Assembly (NCBI GenBank): GCA_902542235.1
Contig: CACBTT010000003.1
Span: forward strand, 1-64,000
Direction: 5' to 3'
Source of the DNA: an uncultured Pelagibacteraceae bacterium
Lineage (GTDB): Bacteria > Pseudomonadota > Alphaproteobacteria > Pelagibacterales > Pelagibacteraceae
Length of the DNA: 64,000 nucleotides
Shown: positions 41,841-51,615 of the stretch, piece by piece
Position numbering within the stretch: position 1 is the first letter of the stretch
Layout: each line of letters opens with the position of its first letter
Position numbers and translations under genes: made by a program
Notes under the pieces: generated by a model
Told to the model about the DNA's origin: nothing
Databases searched by the model: none
Seen by the model: only the letters and a program-made list of their open reading frames with translations

Positions 41841-43469
41841 CTAAGTAAGTTCCTTAGCTCTTTTTCTTAATTCAAATTTTTGGATTTTACCTGTTGATGT
41901 TTTTGGAAGTTCACAGAAGTCTATTTTTTTTGGAATTTTGAACCCTGCTAGAGTTTCTCTACAAAAATCGATTAATTCTTTTTCATTTGTCTCTTTATCT
42001 GCGACTTTCTCTATAAATGCGCATGGAACTTCTCCCCATTTCTCATCTGGTTTTGCTACTACAGCAACAATTGAAACAGCTGGGTGCTTAGAAAGTGTGT
42101 TTTCGATTTCGATAGAAGAAATATTCTCTCCACCTGAAATAATAATATCTTTCGACCTATCTTTAACCTTGATGTATCCATCTGGATAAATAACTGCCAA
42201 ATCACCAGAGTGAAACCATCCATCTTTCATAGCCTTTTCAGTGGCCTCTTTGTCTTTAAAATACCCTTTCATAACAACATTACCTTTGATCATTATCTCG
42301 CCAATGGTTTCTCCATCCATAGGCACGGATTTCATAGTTTCTGGATCTAAAACAACCACTCCTTCTGTGTTTGGAAATCTCACACCTTGTCTTGCTTTAA
42401 TTTCATTAATTTTGTCTTCTTCAAAACCATTCCATTCATCATTCCAAGCACATTGTAAAACATGTCCATATGTTTCTGTTAAACCATAGACATGCATTAC
42501 CTCAAATCCTAATGCTTTCATTTTTTTGAAAATAATACTTGGAGGTGGTGCTCCAGCAGTTAAAACATAAACTTTGTTTTTTAATTCTTTGATATCATTT
42601 TGTGATGCACCTGTTATCATATTAAGTACAATAGGTGCACCTCCAAAATGGGTAATGTCGTGCTTTTCAATTAATTCAAATATTTTTTTTACATCAATAG
42701 CTCTTAAACAAACTGTTTTTCCATTTAACATTGGTATTGTCCACGGGTACCCCCATCCATTACAGTGGAACATTGGTACAACTGTTAAAAAATTTAATCT
42801 ATTTGGCATATTCCAAGCAACAGCACTACCTGTTGACATTAAATAAGAACCTCTATGATGATAAACAACACCTTTTGGATTTCCGGTTGTTCCAGACGTA
42901 TAACTTAAAGAAATTGCTTGCCATTCATCCTTTGGTTTTTTCCAAATATAATTTTCATCACCAGTGCTTAAAAATTCCTCATATTCTCTATCTCCAATTT
43001 TTTTTAACAAGGATTGATCAGCAAAATCATCTTGAACATCAATTACGATTGGTTTTTCTTTTAAAGTTGATAAAGCCTTTTCTGCAACTGCATGCAATTG
43101 TCTATCTATTATTAATACTTTTGCTTCACTGTGTTCTAAAATATAAGCAACAGTTTTTGCATCAAGTCTTGAATTAATTGTATTTAAAACGGCTCCTGTC
43201 ATAGGAACAGAATAATGTGCTTCAAAAATCTCTGGAGTATTAAAGGTCATAACTGAAACTGTGTCTCCTTCAACAATACCAATTTTCTCTAGTGCACTTG
43301 CAAATTTGGTGCACCTGTTAAATACTTCAGTCCATGTGAAAGATTTTGTTTCATATACTAAAGCCTCATAATTTGGATAAATGTCTTTTGCTCTTTCTAG
43401 AAAGCTAAGCGGTGTTAACGGGACATAATTTGAAGGATTTTTATCTAAGTTCTGATTATATTTATTCAT
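41841..43469 (-). CDS. dmdB: Methylmercaptopropionyl-CoA ligase (acyl-CoA synthetase)
   Basis: A 542-residue AMP-forming ligase. The P-loop is SYTSGTTGNPKGVVYHHRG near 184-202. YGLTETYG lies near 325, SGDLAVIYPDGYIKVKDRSKD near 421-441, and the catalytic Lys is in PKTSTGKIQK near 520-529. In the demethylation pathway DmdB activates MMPA to MMPA-CoA. The assignment rests on family plus its place between dmdC and dmdA; related ligases accept other short and medium acids. It overlaps dmdC by one base (TGATG). Confidence 0.87.
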   Translation of the reverse strand: MNKYNQNLDKNPSNYVPLTPLSFLERAKDIYPNYEALVYETKSFTWTEVFNRCTKFASALEKIGIVEGDTVSVMTFNTPEIFEAHYSVPMTGAVLNTINSRLDAKTVAYILEHSEAKVLIIDRQLHAVAEKALSTLKEKPIVIDVQDDFADQSLLKKIGDREYEEFLSTGDENYIWKKPKDEWQAISLSYTSGTTGNPKGVVYHHRGSYLMSTGSAVAWNMPNRLNFLTVVPMFHCNGWGYPWTIPMLNGKTVCLRAIDVKKIFELIEKHDITHFGGAPIVLNMITGASQNDIKELKNKVYVLTAGAPPPSIIFKKMKALGFEVMHVYGLTETYGHVLQCAWNDEWNGFEEDKINEIKARQGVRFPNTEGVVVLDPETMKSVPMDGETIGEIMIKGNVVMKGYFKDKEATEKAMKDGWFHSGDLAVIYPDGYIKVKDRSKDIIISGGENISSIEIENTLSKHPAVSIVAVVAKPDEKWGEVPCAFIEKVADKETNEKELIDFCRETLAGFKIPKKIDFCELPKTSTGKIQKFELRKRAKELT

Positions 43470-45229
43470 CAGTTAAATTTTGCGCTCATAGTATATTTAC
43501 TACCAGAAATAGCAGATTTATAATGGCTCTCAGCTCTAGGCAAAATTTTGTCAAAATAATAATTTCCTGTATTTAATTTATCTTCATAAAACTCTTTATT
43601 GTTTTCCAAATTTTCATAGCTTTTTCTCATTGTTTTTAGCCATATAAATGAAAGACAAAAATAACCAAAAAATCTTAAATAATCGTTACATGATGCGCTT
43701 ATATCGTCTTTTGGTGTGTTACCATTAGGAGACATCCAGTCAGTGAAATCTGACAATATATTTTTTAATTCAGATATTTTTTTTACATGTTCATTTAATT
43801 TATCTACTTTTGAACAATCTTGAATTTCTGTTTCTACATATTTCATAAAATTATCAAAAACTTTTTTCTGACTTATTTTTCTAAATACAAAATCAATTGC
43901 CTGCACTGAATTAGTTCCTTCATAAATAGGTGTAATTCTATTATCTCTAAATAATTGTTCTATCCCTTGGTCTTTTGTATAACCATATCCACCAAAAACC
44001 TGAATTGCTTCATTGGTTATTTCCATACCCATATCTGTAAAAAATGACTTAATTACAGGCGTCATAAGACCTACAATATCCGATGCATCTTTTTTTACTT
44101 CTTCCGAACTATGACTTAAGCTTACATCTACTTGCTGAGCCATCCAAAAAGACAAAGATCTTTCTCCCTCAATTATAGACTTCATATTTAATAAACTTCT
44201 TCTTATATCTGCGTGCTTAATAATTAAATCTGTTTCTCCATTAGAATTATTATTTGATTTACCTTGTTTTCTCTCTTTCGAATAACTTAAAGCAGTTTGA
44301 TAAGCTGTTTCAGATAGACCTAGTCCTTGTATGCCAACAACGATTCTTTCTAAGTTCATCATTGTAAACATAGAATTTAAGCCTTTGTTCTCTGGTCCGA
44401 TCATATACCCTTTGGCATCATCAAAACTTAATACACATGCAGGTGAACCTTTAATACCCATTTTTGATTCTATTGAAACAGTATTGACTCCATTTCTTGG
44501 ACCAATTGAACCGTCTTCATTAATTTCATATTTTGGTACTAAAAATAAACTTATCCCTTTCGTTCCTTTTGGAGCGTCCTGCGTTCTTGCTAAAACAAGG
44601 TGAATAATATTTTCAGTCAAATCATGATCACCAGATGTAATAAAAATTTTTTGTCCACTTATATTATAAGTGCCATTTTCATTTTTAATTGCCTTCGTTT
44701 TAATTAATCCTAAATCTGTTCCACACTGAGGCTCTGTTAAACACATTGTCCCACTCCATTTACCCTCAACAATTTTAGGAAGATATGTGTTTTTGATTTC
44801 TTCAGTTGCATGACTCAAAATACAATTGTATGCACCTATACTTAATTCACTATATAATTTAAATGATAAACTTGATGATGAAAGCATTTCATCAAAAAAA
44901 GCACTTACAGTTTTCGGCATTCCTTGACCACCGTACTTTGGATCACAAGTTAAAGATACCCATCCATCTTCGATAAATTTTGAATATGCCTCTTTATAAC
45001 CTGGAGGGGTTCTAACTACTCCATTTTCATAGACACAAGGATTTTCGTCTCCAGCTTTTGCTAAAGGAAGAAGCATTTCTTCATTAATTTTTGCAGCTTC
45101 CTCTAATATATCTTTTACTAGATCAGAAGTAACTTCTTTATATTTTTCAATTTCGTTATAATTTTTATTATCTTTTAGATGTTCAAATAAGAACATCATA
45201 TCTTTCACAGGTGCAGAATAAACAGTCAT
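43469..45229 (-). CDS. dmdC: Methylmercaptopropionyl-CoA dehydrogenase
   Basis: A 586-residue acyl-CoA dehydrogenase of the long subfamily that contains DmdC. TMCLTEPQCGTDLG near 155-168 and KIFITSGDHDL near 194-204 are flavin and substrate segments. QVFGGYGYTKDQGIEQLFRD and ITPIYEGTNSVQ near 411-440 include the catalytic Glu near 435. It oxidises MMPA-CoA to methylthioacryloyl-CoA. The next enzyme, DmdD, is not in the window. The stop overlaps the dmdB start; leuB lies 32 bases upstream. Confidence 0.87.
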   Translation of the reverse strand: MTVYSAPVKDMMFLFEHLKDNKNYNEIEKYKEVTSDLVKDILEEAAKINEEMLLPLAKAGDENPCVYENGVVRTPPGYKEAYSKFIEDGWVSLTCDPKYGGQGMPKTVSAFFDEMLSSSSLSFKLYSELSIGAYNCILSHATEEIKNTYLPKIVEGKWSGTMCLTEPQCGTDLGLIKTKAIKNENGTYNISGQKIFITSGDHDLTENIIHLVLARTQDAPKGTKGISLFLVPKYEINEDGSIGPRNGVNTVSIESKMGIKGSPACVLSFDDAKGYMIGPENKGLNSMFTMMNLERIVVGIQGLGLSETAYQTALSYSKERKQGKSNNNSNGETDLIIKHADIRRSLLNMKSIIEGERSLSFWMAQQVDVSLSHSSEEVKKDASDIVGLMTPVIKSFFTDMGMEITNEAIQVFGGYGYTKDQGIEQLFRDNRITPIYEGTNSVQAIDFVFRKISQKKVFDNFMKYVETEIQDCSKVDKLNEHVKKISELKNILSDFTDWMSPNGNTPKDDISASCNDYLRFFGYFCLSFIWLKTMRKSYENLENNKEFYEDKLNTGNYYFDKILPRAESHYKSAISGSKYTMSAKFN

Positions 45230-45261
45230 AAATTTAATAGTATCAAATTAAGTTAATTTTT

Positions 45262-46371
45262 TTATTTTTGCAAATATGCAATAATCGCATCTCCCATACC
45301 AGAAGTTGAAGTTTCTTTTGTTCCTTTTGACATAATATCTTTAGTTCTTAACCCATCATCTAGTACATTTTGCACTGCTTTTTCTAAGTCATCAGCTTCT
45401 TTATCTAAGTCAAGAGAGTACCTCAAAGCCATTGCAAAACTCAAGATAGTTGCAATTGGATTTGCTATCCCTTTTCCAGCAATGTCTGGAGCAGATCCAT
45501 GAACAGGCTCATACATTGCTCTCATTTCACCATCTTTATTTTTTGCACCCAAAGAAGCTGAAGGTAATAAACCTAAAGATCCCGTCAGCATAGATGCTTC
45601 ATCTGACAACATATCACCAAACAAATTATCTGTCACAATTACATCAAATTGCTTTGGATTTCTCAAAAGTTGCATTGCACAATTATCTGCAAGCATATGA
45701 TTTAACTCAACATCTTTAAATTCTTTGTCGTGAAGATTTTGAACTTCCTCTTTCCATAATTGACCTGCTTCCATAACATTCGATTTTTCACAGGAAGTAA
45801 CTTTATTGTTTCTCTTCTTTGCTAAATCAAATGCAACTCTAGCAACTCTTTTAATTTCTGATGAGGTATAAGTATGAGTGTTTATTCCTTTACGTTCACC
45901 ATTATCAATTGGCTTAATGCCTCTCGGCTCACCAAAATAAATACCACCTGTCAATTCTCTTACAATCATTATGTCTAGACCTGATACGATTTCAGGTTTT
46001 AGCGTAGATGCCTCAACTAATTGTTTAAAACAAATTGCAGGCCTCAAATTTGCAAATAATTTTAATTCTTTTCTTAGCTTAAGAAGAGCTCTCTCAGGTC
46101 TTTTGGAAAAATCTAAATTATCATATTTTGGTCCACCCACAGCTCCTAAAATGACTGCTTCACATTCTAATGATTTATAAAATACTTCATCTGTAATCGG
46201 TGTTCCGTGCTTGTCGTAAGATGCTCCACCAACTAAAGCTTCTTCCATATCAAAATCAAGAGATTTATTTACATTAAACCAAGTTATAATTTTTTTAACT
46301 TCACCAATAACCTCAGGACCAATACCATCACCTGGTAATAATAAGAATTTTCTTTTTTTGACTTTAATCAT
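45262..46371 (-). CDS. leuB: 3-Isopropylmalate dehydrogenase
   Basis: A 369-residue enzyme of leucine synthesis that oxidatively decarboxylates 3-isopropylmalate. [11 protein letters not shown] at 12-22 begins the fold. [13 protein letters not shown] near 100-112 binds substrate, [28 protein letters not shown] near 248-275 carries the metal aspartates and [18 protein letters not shown] near 286-303 the cofactor loop. It overlaps leuD by 8 bases. Confidence 0.96.
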   Translation of the reverse strand: MIKVKKRKFLLLPGDGIGPEVIGEVKKIITWFNVNKSLDFDMEEALVGGASYDKHGTPITDEVFYKSLECEAVILGAVGGPKYDNLDFSKRPERALLKLRKELKLFANLRPAICFKQLVEASTLKPEIVSGLDIMIVRELTGGIYFGEPRGIKPIDNGERKGINTHTYTSSEIKRVARVAFDLAKKRNNKVTSCEKSNVMEAGQLWKEEVQNLHDKEFKDVELNHMLADNCAMQLLRNPKQFDVIVTDNLFGDMLSDEASMLTGSLGLLPSASLGAKNKDGEMRAMYEPVHGSAPDIAGKGIANPIATILSFAMALRYSLDLDKEADDLEKAVQNVLDDGLRTKDIMSKGTKETSTSGMGDAIIAYLQK

Positions 46372-46969
46372 TAAATATCCAAGGCTTTGCGGATTTTAAT
46401 TTTTCTTCAAATGAAATTATTTTATTAGATTTTTCCAAAGACAGTGCAATATCATCTAGTCCCTCAATTAAACATTTTTTTTTAAATTCATCTAATTCAA
46501 ATTTGATTTCTTTATTTCCAAAAATTATTTTTTGATCTGGTAAATTTATTGCAATTTCTTCTTGTCTCTTAGAATATTCAGAAAGTTCTTTTATCTGTTC
46601 ATCATTAACTTTAATAGGCAATATTCCATTTTTAAAACAATTATTATAAAATATATCTGCGTAACTAGTACTTATAACGCAAGTGATACCAAAGTCTAAA
46701 AGTGCCCATGGCGCATGTTCTCTAGATGATCCACATCCAAAATTATTCCCTGCAATTAAAATCTTAGAATTATCATATGGAGATTTATTTAAGATAAAGT
46801 CATCTATTACTTTACCTTCTTCGTCATATCTCATTTCATAAAATAAATTTTTTCCAAGTCCTGTTCTTTTTATTGTTTTTAAAAATTGCTTTGGAATAAT
46901 CATATCTGTATCGATATTTACAATTGGTAAATATGCAGGAATACTTTTTAATGTTGAGAATTTGTTCAT
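46364..46969 (-). CDS. leuD: 3-Isopropylmalate dehydratase small subunit
   Basis: A 201-residue swivel-domain subunit. [22 protein letters not shown] near 18-39 and [22 protein letters not shown] near 73-94 are diagnostic. It completes the LeuC active site for isomerisation of 2- to 3-isopropylmalate. It starts one base after leuC and overlaps leuB by 8. Confidence 0.97.
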   Translation of the reverse strand: MNKFSTLKSIPAYLPIVNIDTDMIIPKQFLKTIKRTGLGKNLFYEMRYDEEGKVIDDFILNKSPYDNSKILIAGNNFGCGSSREHAPWALLDFGITCVISTSYADIFYNNCFKNGILPIKVNDEQIKELSEYSKRQEEIAINLPDQKIIFGNKEIKFELDEFKKKCLIEGLDDIALSLEKSNKIISFEEKLKSAKPWIFND

Positions 46970-48373
46970 TTAACTATTGTATTTTCTAACATCATCTAAA
47001 TTTCCAGATATGGCAGCTGCAGCAGCCATAGCTGGACTAACTAAATGAGTTCTTCCACCTCGTCCTTGTCTTCCTTCGAAATTTCTATTTGATGTTGATG
47101 CACATCTTTCTTCTGGCTTCAACTTATCTGCATTCATAGCTAGACACATTGAGCAACCTGGCTCACGCCATTCAAATCCAGAATTTCTAAATATTACATC
47201 TAAACCTTCTTGCTCTGCTTGTTGTTTTACTAATCCTGAACCAGGAACTATCATTGCATTTACATGAGAAGCAATTTTTTTATCTTTTAATATTTTTGCA
47301 GCTTCTCTTAAATCTTCAATTCTTCCATTTGTGCAACTTCCAATAAAAACTTTATCAATTCTAATATCTTTTATTTTAGTTTTCGGCTTTAAACCCATAT
47401 ATTTTAATGACCTGTTAATAGAATTTTTTCTGTCTTCGTTTTGCTCATTTTCAGGATCGGGAACAATTCCATCAATATCTACTACATCCTGAGGTGAAGT
47501 TCCCCAAGTTACCATTGGTTTAATATCTTTGCCCTCAAGACTGATTTCTTTGTCAAATACTGCATCACTATCAGACTTTAATTTACTCCAATATTCTAAT
47601 GCTTTGTCCCAATTTGAATTCTTTGGAGACATTGGTTTACCTTTTAAATAATTAAAAACTTTTTCATCTGGTTCTATAAGTCCAGCCCTTGCTCCACCTT
47701 CAATTGTCATATTGCAAATAGTCATTCTTTGTTCGACACTTAAATTCGAAATTAAGTTTCCAGCATATTCAATTACATAACCAGTTCCACCAGCTGTACC
47801 AATTTTTCCGATTATTTGTAATATTACATCCTTAGATGTTACTCCAACAGGAAGAGATCCATTAACGTTTATTCTAAAATTTTTTGATTTTTTTTGAACT
47901 AAAGTCTGTGTTGCCAAGACATGTTCCACTTCCGAAGTTCCAATTCCGAATGCTAATGCACCAAATGCTCCGTGCGTAGCAGTGTGACTATCACCACAAA
48001 CAATAATCGTTCCTGGTTGTGTAAATCCCTGTTCTGGACCAATAATATGAACTATTCCTTGTCTTTTATCGTTCATTCCAAAAAGATTTATTCCAAATTC
48101 TGCACAGTTTTTTTCTAGTGTCTCAATTTGTATTTTTGAATCTTCGTCAGTAATAGGCACTGATCTATCCGTTGTTGGAACATTATGATCTGCTACTGCT
48201 AAAGTTAAAGAAGGTTGTCTAACTTTTCTATTAGAATTTCTTAAACCTTCAAATGCTTGTGGACTAGTAACTTCATGAATTAAATGTCTATCAACAAATA
48301 AAAGTGAAGTCCCATCCTCTTGTTGATGAACAAGATGATCATTCCATATTTTATCGTATATAGTTTGAGGCAT
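46970..48373 (-). CDS. leuC: 3-Isopropylmalate dehydratase large subunit
   Basis: A 467-residue aconitase-family subunit. [15 protein letters not shown] near 27-41, [27 protein letters not shown] near 129-155, [12 protein letters not shown] near 345-356 and [11 protein letters not shown] near 404-414 are present. Cysteines in the last two blocks ligate the [4Fe-4S] cluster. It is the first gene of leuCDB, 9 bases after rplS, so leucine genes follow directly on a ribosomal operon. Confidence 0.98.
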   Translation of the reverse strand: MPQTIYDKIWNDHLVHQQEDGTSLLFVDRHLIHEVTSPQAFEGLRNSNRKVRQPSLTLAVADHNVPTTDRSVPITDEDSKIQIETLEKNCAEFGINLFGMNDKRQGIVHIIGPEQGFTQPGTIIVCGDSHTATHGAFGALAFGIGTSEVEHVLATQTLVQKKSKNFRINVNGSLPVGVTSKDVILQIIGKIGTAGGTGYVIEYAGNLISNLSVEQRMTICNMTIEGGARAGLIEPDEKVFNYLKGKPMSPKNSNWDKALEYWSKLKSDSDAVFDKEISLEGKDIKPMVTWGTSPQDVVDIDGIVPDPENEQNEDRKNSINRSLKYMGLKPKTKIKDIRIDKVFIGSCTNGRIEDLREAAKILKDKKIASHVNAMIVPGSGLVKQQAEQEGLDVIFRNSGFEWREPGCSMCLAMNADKLKPEERCASTSNRNFEGRQGRGGRTHLVSPAMAAAAAISGNLDDVRKYNS

Positions 48374-48382
48374 TGTAAAAAA

Positions 48383-48964
48383 TTATTTTTTTACTTCAGG
48401 ATTTTCTTTTTTTTCATCAGTTTTTTTTTCCACTGATGGGGTTTCTTCTTTAGTTTCTTTTTTTTCTTCTGGTTTTTTTGCTTCTACTTTTGGAGCATCT
48501 TTATTGGAATCTTGTTGGCTATCTGCTGTTTTTTGTTCTGTATCAGGCATAACATTTTCTTCTGTTACTTCGTGAATCTTAGTTTCCACATCTATACCTA
48601 TTTTCTTTTTAATTTTTTCTGCAATTCTTGCAGATTTACCTGTTCTATCTCTCAAATAATATAACTTGGCTCTTCTAACTTTTCCTGATCTTACAACTTT
48701 AATTGTATCTACAATCGGACTATATAAAGCAAAAGTTCTTTCCACACCCTCACCAAAAGAAATTTTTCTTACAGTAAAAGAAGAATTGATATCTCTATTT
48801 TTTTTCGCAATACACACACCTTCAAAATATTGAATACGATCTCTTTTTCCTTCAGTTATTCTAACTCCAACTTTAACAATATCACCTGGGAAAAATTCTG
48901 GATGCTTTCTCTCAGAAATAATTTTTTTTACTTTAGATTGATTAATTTCTTCTATTGTCTTCAT
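48383..48964 (-). CDS. rplS: 50S ribosomal protein L19 with long charged tail
   Basis: A 193-residue L19. The core (about 1-115) has [49 protein letters not shown] and [19 protein letters not shown]. Typical L19 ends near 115-125. The remaining 65 or so residues are a low-complexity Lys/Glu/Pro/Asp tail, predicted to be disordered. It follows trmD after one base in the conserved rpsP-trmD-rplS order. Confidence 0.95.
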   Translation of the reverse strand: MKTIEEINQSKVKKIISERKHPEFFPGDIVKVGVRITEGKRDRIQYFEGVCIAKKNRDINSSFTVRKISFGEGVERTFALYSPIVDTIKVVRSGKVRRAKLYYLRDRTGKSARIAEKIKKKIGIDVETKIHEVTEENVMPDTEQKTADSQQDSNKDAPKVEAKKPEEKKETKEETPSVEKKTDEKKENPEVKK

Positions 48965-48965
48965 T

Positions 48966-49661
48966 TTAATTCTCTTTAGTCTTTTTATATAATTGCCACA
49001 AATCCGGTCTTCGGTCGCGTGTTATAGCCTCAGATTGAGATAAACGCCAGTCTTTAATTTTGGCGTGATCGCCTGATAATAGCACATCTGGAACACTTTT
49101 TTCCTCCCATATTTGGGGTTTTGTAAATTGAGGATACTCTAAAAGTCCGTTTTCAAAACTTTCTTCTTTAGCTGAATTTGTATTACCAAGAATACCAGGA
49201 ATAAATCTTAAAATTGCATCAAGAATTACAAATGAAGCTCCTTCACCTCCAGACAAAACAAAGTCTCCTATACTTATTTCCTCAATATTTCTTGTCTTTA
49301 ACAATCTTTCATCAACTCCTTCAAAGTGTCCACAAATTATATTTATTGTTTTTTCTTGAGATAGTTGTTTTGCTAATTGATGATTGAACAACTTACCCTT
49401 CGGACTTAGATAAATAATCTTTTCGCCATCTTTAACATTCTTATCTATTGATTTTGCTAATACATCTGCTTTCATTAACATACCTTCACCTCCTCCATAG
49501 GGAGTGTCATCAACAGTTTTATGTTTATCAAATGCATACTCTCTTATATCCACAGTATCTATTTTCCATTTATTCTCTGATAGTGCTTTACCAAAAATAC
49601 CTTGACCTAAATAACCTGGAAAAAAATCTGGATAGAGTGTGAATATACGAGCTTCTAACAT
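48966..49661 (-). CDS. trmD: tRNA (guanine37-N1)-methyltransferase
   Basis: A 231-residue SPOUT methyltransferase that makes m1G37 and prevents frameshifting. [17 protein letters not shown] near 84-100, [13 protein letters not shown] near 109-121 and [13 protein letters not shown] near 128-140 form the trefoil-knot SAM site. The C-terminal domain carries RPDLW. It overlaps the rpsP stop by one base. The rimM gene that normally sits between rpsP and trmD is absent here. Confidence 0.97.
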   Translation of the reverse strand: MLEARIFTLYPDFFPGYLGQGIFGKALSENKWKIDTVDIREYAFDKHKTVDDTPYGGGEGMLMKADVLAKSIDKNVKDGEKIIYLSPKGKLFNHQLAKQLSQEKTINIICGHFEGVDERLLKTRNIEEISIGDFVLSGGEGASFVILDAILRFIPGILGNTNSAKEESFENGLLEYPQFTKPQIWEEKSVPDVLLSGDHAKIKDWRLSQSEAITRDRRPDLWQLYKKTKEN

Positions 49662-50083
49662 TATTTTTTTTCTTCTTCCTTAGGTGCTTCTGCTGGTTTA
49701 GCTTCTTCCTTATCCTTAGGTGCTTCTGCTGGTTTAGATGCATCTCCTTCTGGTTTCGCTTCTCCACCTTCGTCAGCTTTTTTTCTATCTTTTTTAGGAA
49801 TTGCTTTTTGAGGATTGTTTCCTTTTTCAGGCATTGGCATTATATCGTTTTCTCCCAATAACCTTGCAACTCTTGTTGTTGGCTGAGCTCCTTGACCTAA
49901 CCAATATTTAATTCGCTCAGAATCTAAGCCAATCCTTTCCTTTTTATCCTTCGGTAATAACGGATTATAAAAACCTAATTTTTCTATAAACCTTCCGTCT
50001 CTTGGAAATCTACTATCAGCCACAACAATTTTATATACCGGCCTTTTTTTAGTACCTCCCATTGATAGTCTCATTTTTAACAT
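49661..50083 (-). CDS. rpsP: 30S ribosomal protein S16 with repeat-containing tail
   Basis: A 140-residue S16. [25 protein letters not shown] and [14 protein letters not shown] define the core of about 80 residues. The last 55-60 residues are a Lys/Glu/Pro/Ala tail that ends in two 12-residue repeats, [12 protein letters not shown] and [13 protein letters not shown] start at 50074 (MRLSMGG) is an alternative. ffh lies 14 bases upstream and trmD overlaps the stop. Confidence 0.95.
   Translation of the reverse strand: MLKMRLSMGGTKKRPVYKIVVADSRFPRDGRFIEKLGFYNPLLPKDKKERIGLDSERIKYWLGQGAQPTTRVARLLGENDIMPMPEKGNNPQKAIPKKDRKKADEGGEAKPEGDASKPAEAPKDKEEAKPAEAPKEEEKK
49678..49736. repeat. Two 23-bp direct repeats inside the rpsP 3' end
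   Basis: Identical 23-bp copies lie at 49678-49700 and 49714-49736, with a period of 36 bases (12 codons), so the reading frame is kept. They encode the KPAEAPK repeat units of the S16 tail. This suggests a recent in-frame tandem duplication. Confidence 0.9.
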
Positions 50084-50097
50084 TACTTATATCTCCT

Positions 50098-51456
50098 TTA
50101 TTTTAATTGATTAAATAGTTCAGGCGAGATCCCTTTATCCGCCATTCCTTTCATGTTTCCTTTAGACATTTTTTTCATCATTTCTGACATCATCTTAAAT
50201 TGTTTTAACAACTTATTGATAGTGGCAATGTCTGTACCTGAGCCATTAGCAATTCTTTTTTTTCTTGATCCATTTATAATTTTAGGATTTTCTCTTTCTT
50301 GCTTTGTCATTGATAAAATAACAGCTTCATTTTGAGTTATAATTTTTTCATCTATTCCTGATTGGTCCATTTGTGATTTAATTTTTGAAACTCCAGGGAG
50401 AAATGACATTATGCCTTCAATTCCACCCATCTTTTTCATTTGACGTAATTGAGAAAGATAATCTTCCATCGAGAATTGACCTTTTTTAAGTTTCTCTTCT
50501 GTTTTCTTTAAATTTTCTTGATCTAAATCTTCTGAAGCTTTTTCAACTAAGGAAACGATATCTCCCATTCCCAAAATTCTATTTGCAATTCGATCAGGAT
50601 AAAAAACTTCAAAATTCTCAATTTTTTCTCCAACACCAAGAAACTTTATGGGGACCTCAGCAACATATTTCATACTCAATGCAGCTCCACCTCTTCCATC
50701 TCCATCTGCTCTTGTAAGTATAATGCCGCTCAAATTTACTGTATTTTTAAATTCCTTTGCTACATTAGCAGCAACTTGACCTGTTAGAGAATCTGCAACC
50801 AGTATAGTTTCTGCAGGATTAATAATAGTTTCAATTTGTTTGATTTCATTCATCATTTGAAAATCTATTTGTGTTCTTCCAGCAGTATCAAATAAAACTA
50901 CTTCACAACCATTTAAATTTGCAGCACTTAAAGCTCTTCTACAAATATCAGCAGGAAGCTGGCCTTCTATAATTGGCAAAGTTTCAATATTATTTTGTTC
51001 ACCCAAAAGTCTCAATTGCTCTTGCGCGGCAGGTCTGTAAACGTCCAAACTAGCCATCATAACTTTTTTCTTGTTATTTTTTTCTAAAAATTTTGCTAAT
51101 TTTGAGGTTGTTGTAGTTTTTCCTGAACCTTGCAACCCAACTAACATGATTGGAACTGGAGGGACAGCATTAAGAGAGATTTCAGAATTCTTATCACCTA
51201 AAAAAGATACTATTTCGTCATAAACGATTTTTACAACCATATCCCCGGGAGAAGTTGATCTTATAATTTCTTGACCAAGCGCTTTAGGCTTAACTCTACT
51301 AATAAACTCCTTAACTACGTCTAAAGAAACATCAGCTTCTAATAAGGCCAACCTTATACCTTTTAAACCCTCATCAACTTGCTTTTCATCAAGAGAAGGA
51401 GCTTTTTTTAATGAAGAAAAAATTTCTTCAAATTTATTAGTTAAATTTTCAAACAT
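50098..51456 (-). CDS. ffh: Signal recognition particle protein Ffh
   Basis: A 452-residue SRP54 GTPase that binds signal peptides and SRP RNA. The start is ATG at 51454-51456 (MFENLTNKFEEIF). A longer frame to 51537 would only translate the structured leader. G1 is GLQGSGKTTTTSKLAKFL near 107-124, DVYRPAAQEQLRLLGEQ near 139-155, DTAGRTQID and TRADGDGRGGAAL follow. The methionine-rich M domain covers about 300-452 (MMSEMMKKMSKGNMKGMADKG near the end). rpsP follows after 14 bases. Confidence 0.97.
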   Translation of the reverse strand: MFENLTNKFEEIFSSLKKAPSLDEKQVDEGLKGIRLALLEADVSLDVVKEFISRVKPKALGQEIIRSTSPGDMVVKIVYDEIVSFLGDKNSEISLNAVPPVPIMLVGLQGSGKTTTTSKLAKFLEKNNKKKVMMASLDVYRPAAQEQLRLLGEQNNIETLPIIEGQLPADICRRALSAANLNGCEVVLFDTAGRTQIDFQMMNEIKQIETIINPAETILVADSLTGQVAANVAKEFKNTVNLSGIILTRADGDGRGGAALSMKYVAEVPIKFLGVGEKIENFEVFYPDRIANRILGMGDIVSLVEKASEDLDQENLKKTEEKLKKGQFSMEDYLSQLRQMKKMGGIEGIMSFLPGVSKIKSQMDQSGIDEKIITQNEAVILSMTKQERENPKIINGSRKKRIANGSGTDIATINKLLKQFKMMSEMMKKMSKGNMKGMADKGISPELFNQLK

Positions 51457-51561
51457 AATTTCGCACAGCAAGTATCGCACCAGTGGGCGAACCCTCGCTG
51501 ACTGGTGTCGATCTCTTTGTTTCCAAAGACACCGCAAATTGCTGTATTTTGCGGAAGTGCG
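51457..51561 (-). ncRNA. Candidate structured leader RNA of ffh
   Basis: This 105-base leader is clearly richer in G and C than its surroundings. On the minus strand it can form three hairpins: CCGCAAAAT/ATTTGCGG with loop ACAGCA (51554-51532), a perfect 6-bp TCTTTG-GAAA-CAAAGA hairpin (51529-51514 region) and a longer CACCAGT/ACTGGTG stem with a nested GCGA/TCGC (about 51508-51477). The ACAGCA loop is complementary to TGCTGT at 51470-51465, and CGCAC (51561-51557) to GTGCG (51466-51462), so a pseudoknot or closing helix would end 5 bases before the ATG triplet's spacer. The GAAA tetraloop on this strand fits transcription toward ffh. I do not see the SRP RNA core motif. I have an unverified memory of a published Pelagibacter RNA motif near ffh. 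Confidence 0.65.
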
Positions 51562-51566
51562 CGTAA

Positions 51567-51592
51567 ACTATATTAGAGGTTCAAAAAGTCAA
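51567..51592 (-). promoter_or_regulatory. Weak promoter candidate for the ffh leader
   Basis: On the minus strand TTGACT (51587-51592) precedes TATAGT (51567-51572) with a spacer of only 14 bases, short for sigma-70. Transcription from TATAGT would start near 51560, at the first base of the structured leader. The position is convincing; the spacing is not. Confidence 0.35.
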
Positions 51593-51615
51593 TAAATAAG
51601 TTAAGTATTATTTAT

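Noticed and set aside
42731..43177. 148-residue plus-strand open frame inside dmdB
   Set aside because: Antisense shadow of a well-conserved ligase; low-complexity His/Leu/Gln-rich translation with no family resemblance.
51457..51537. N-terminal extension of Ffh by 27 residues
   Set aside because: The extra residues (MRCLWKQRDRHQSARVRP...) do not resemble any Ffh N-terminus and come from the structured leader; the family start MFENLTNKFEEIF fits the ATG at 51456.
51457..51561. The ffh leader as the SRP RNA (4.5S) gene
   Set aside because: The conserved SRP RNA apical core (GGAAG...AGCAG type) is not present on either strand; the stems and the closeness to the ATG fit a leader better.
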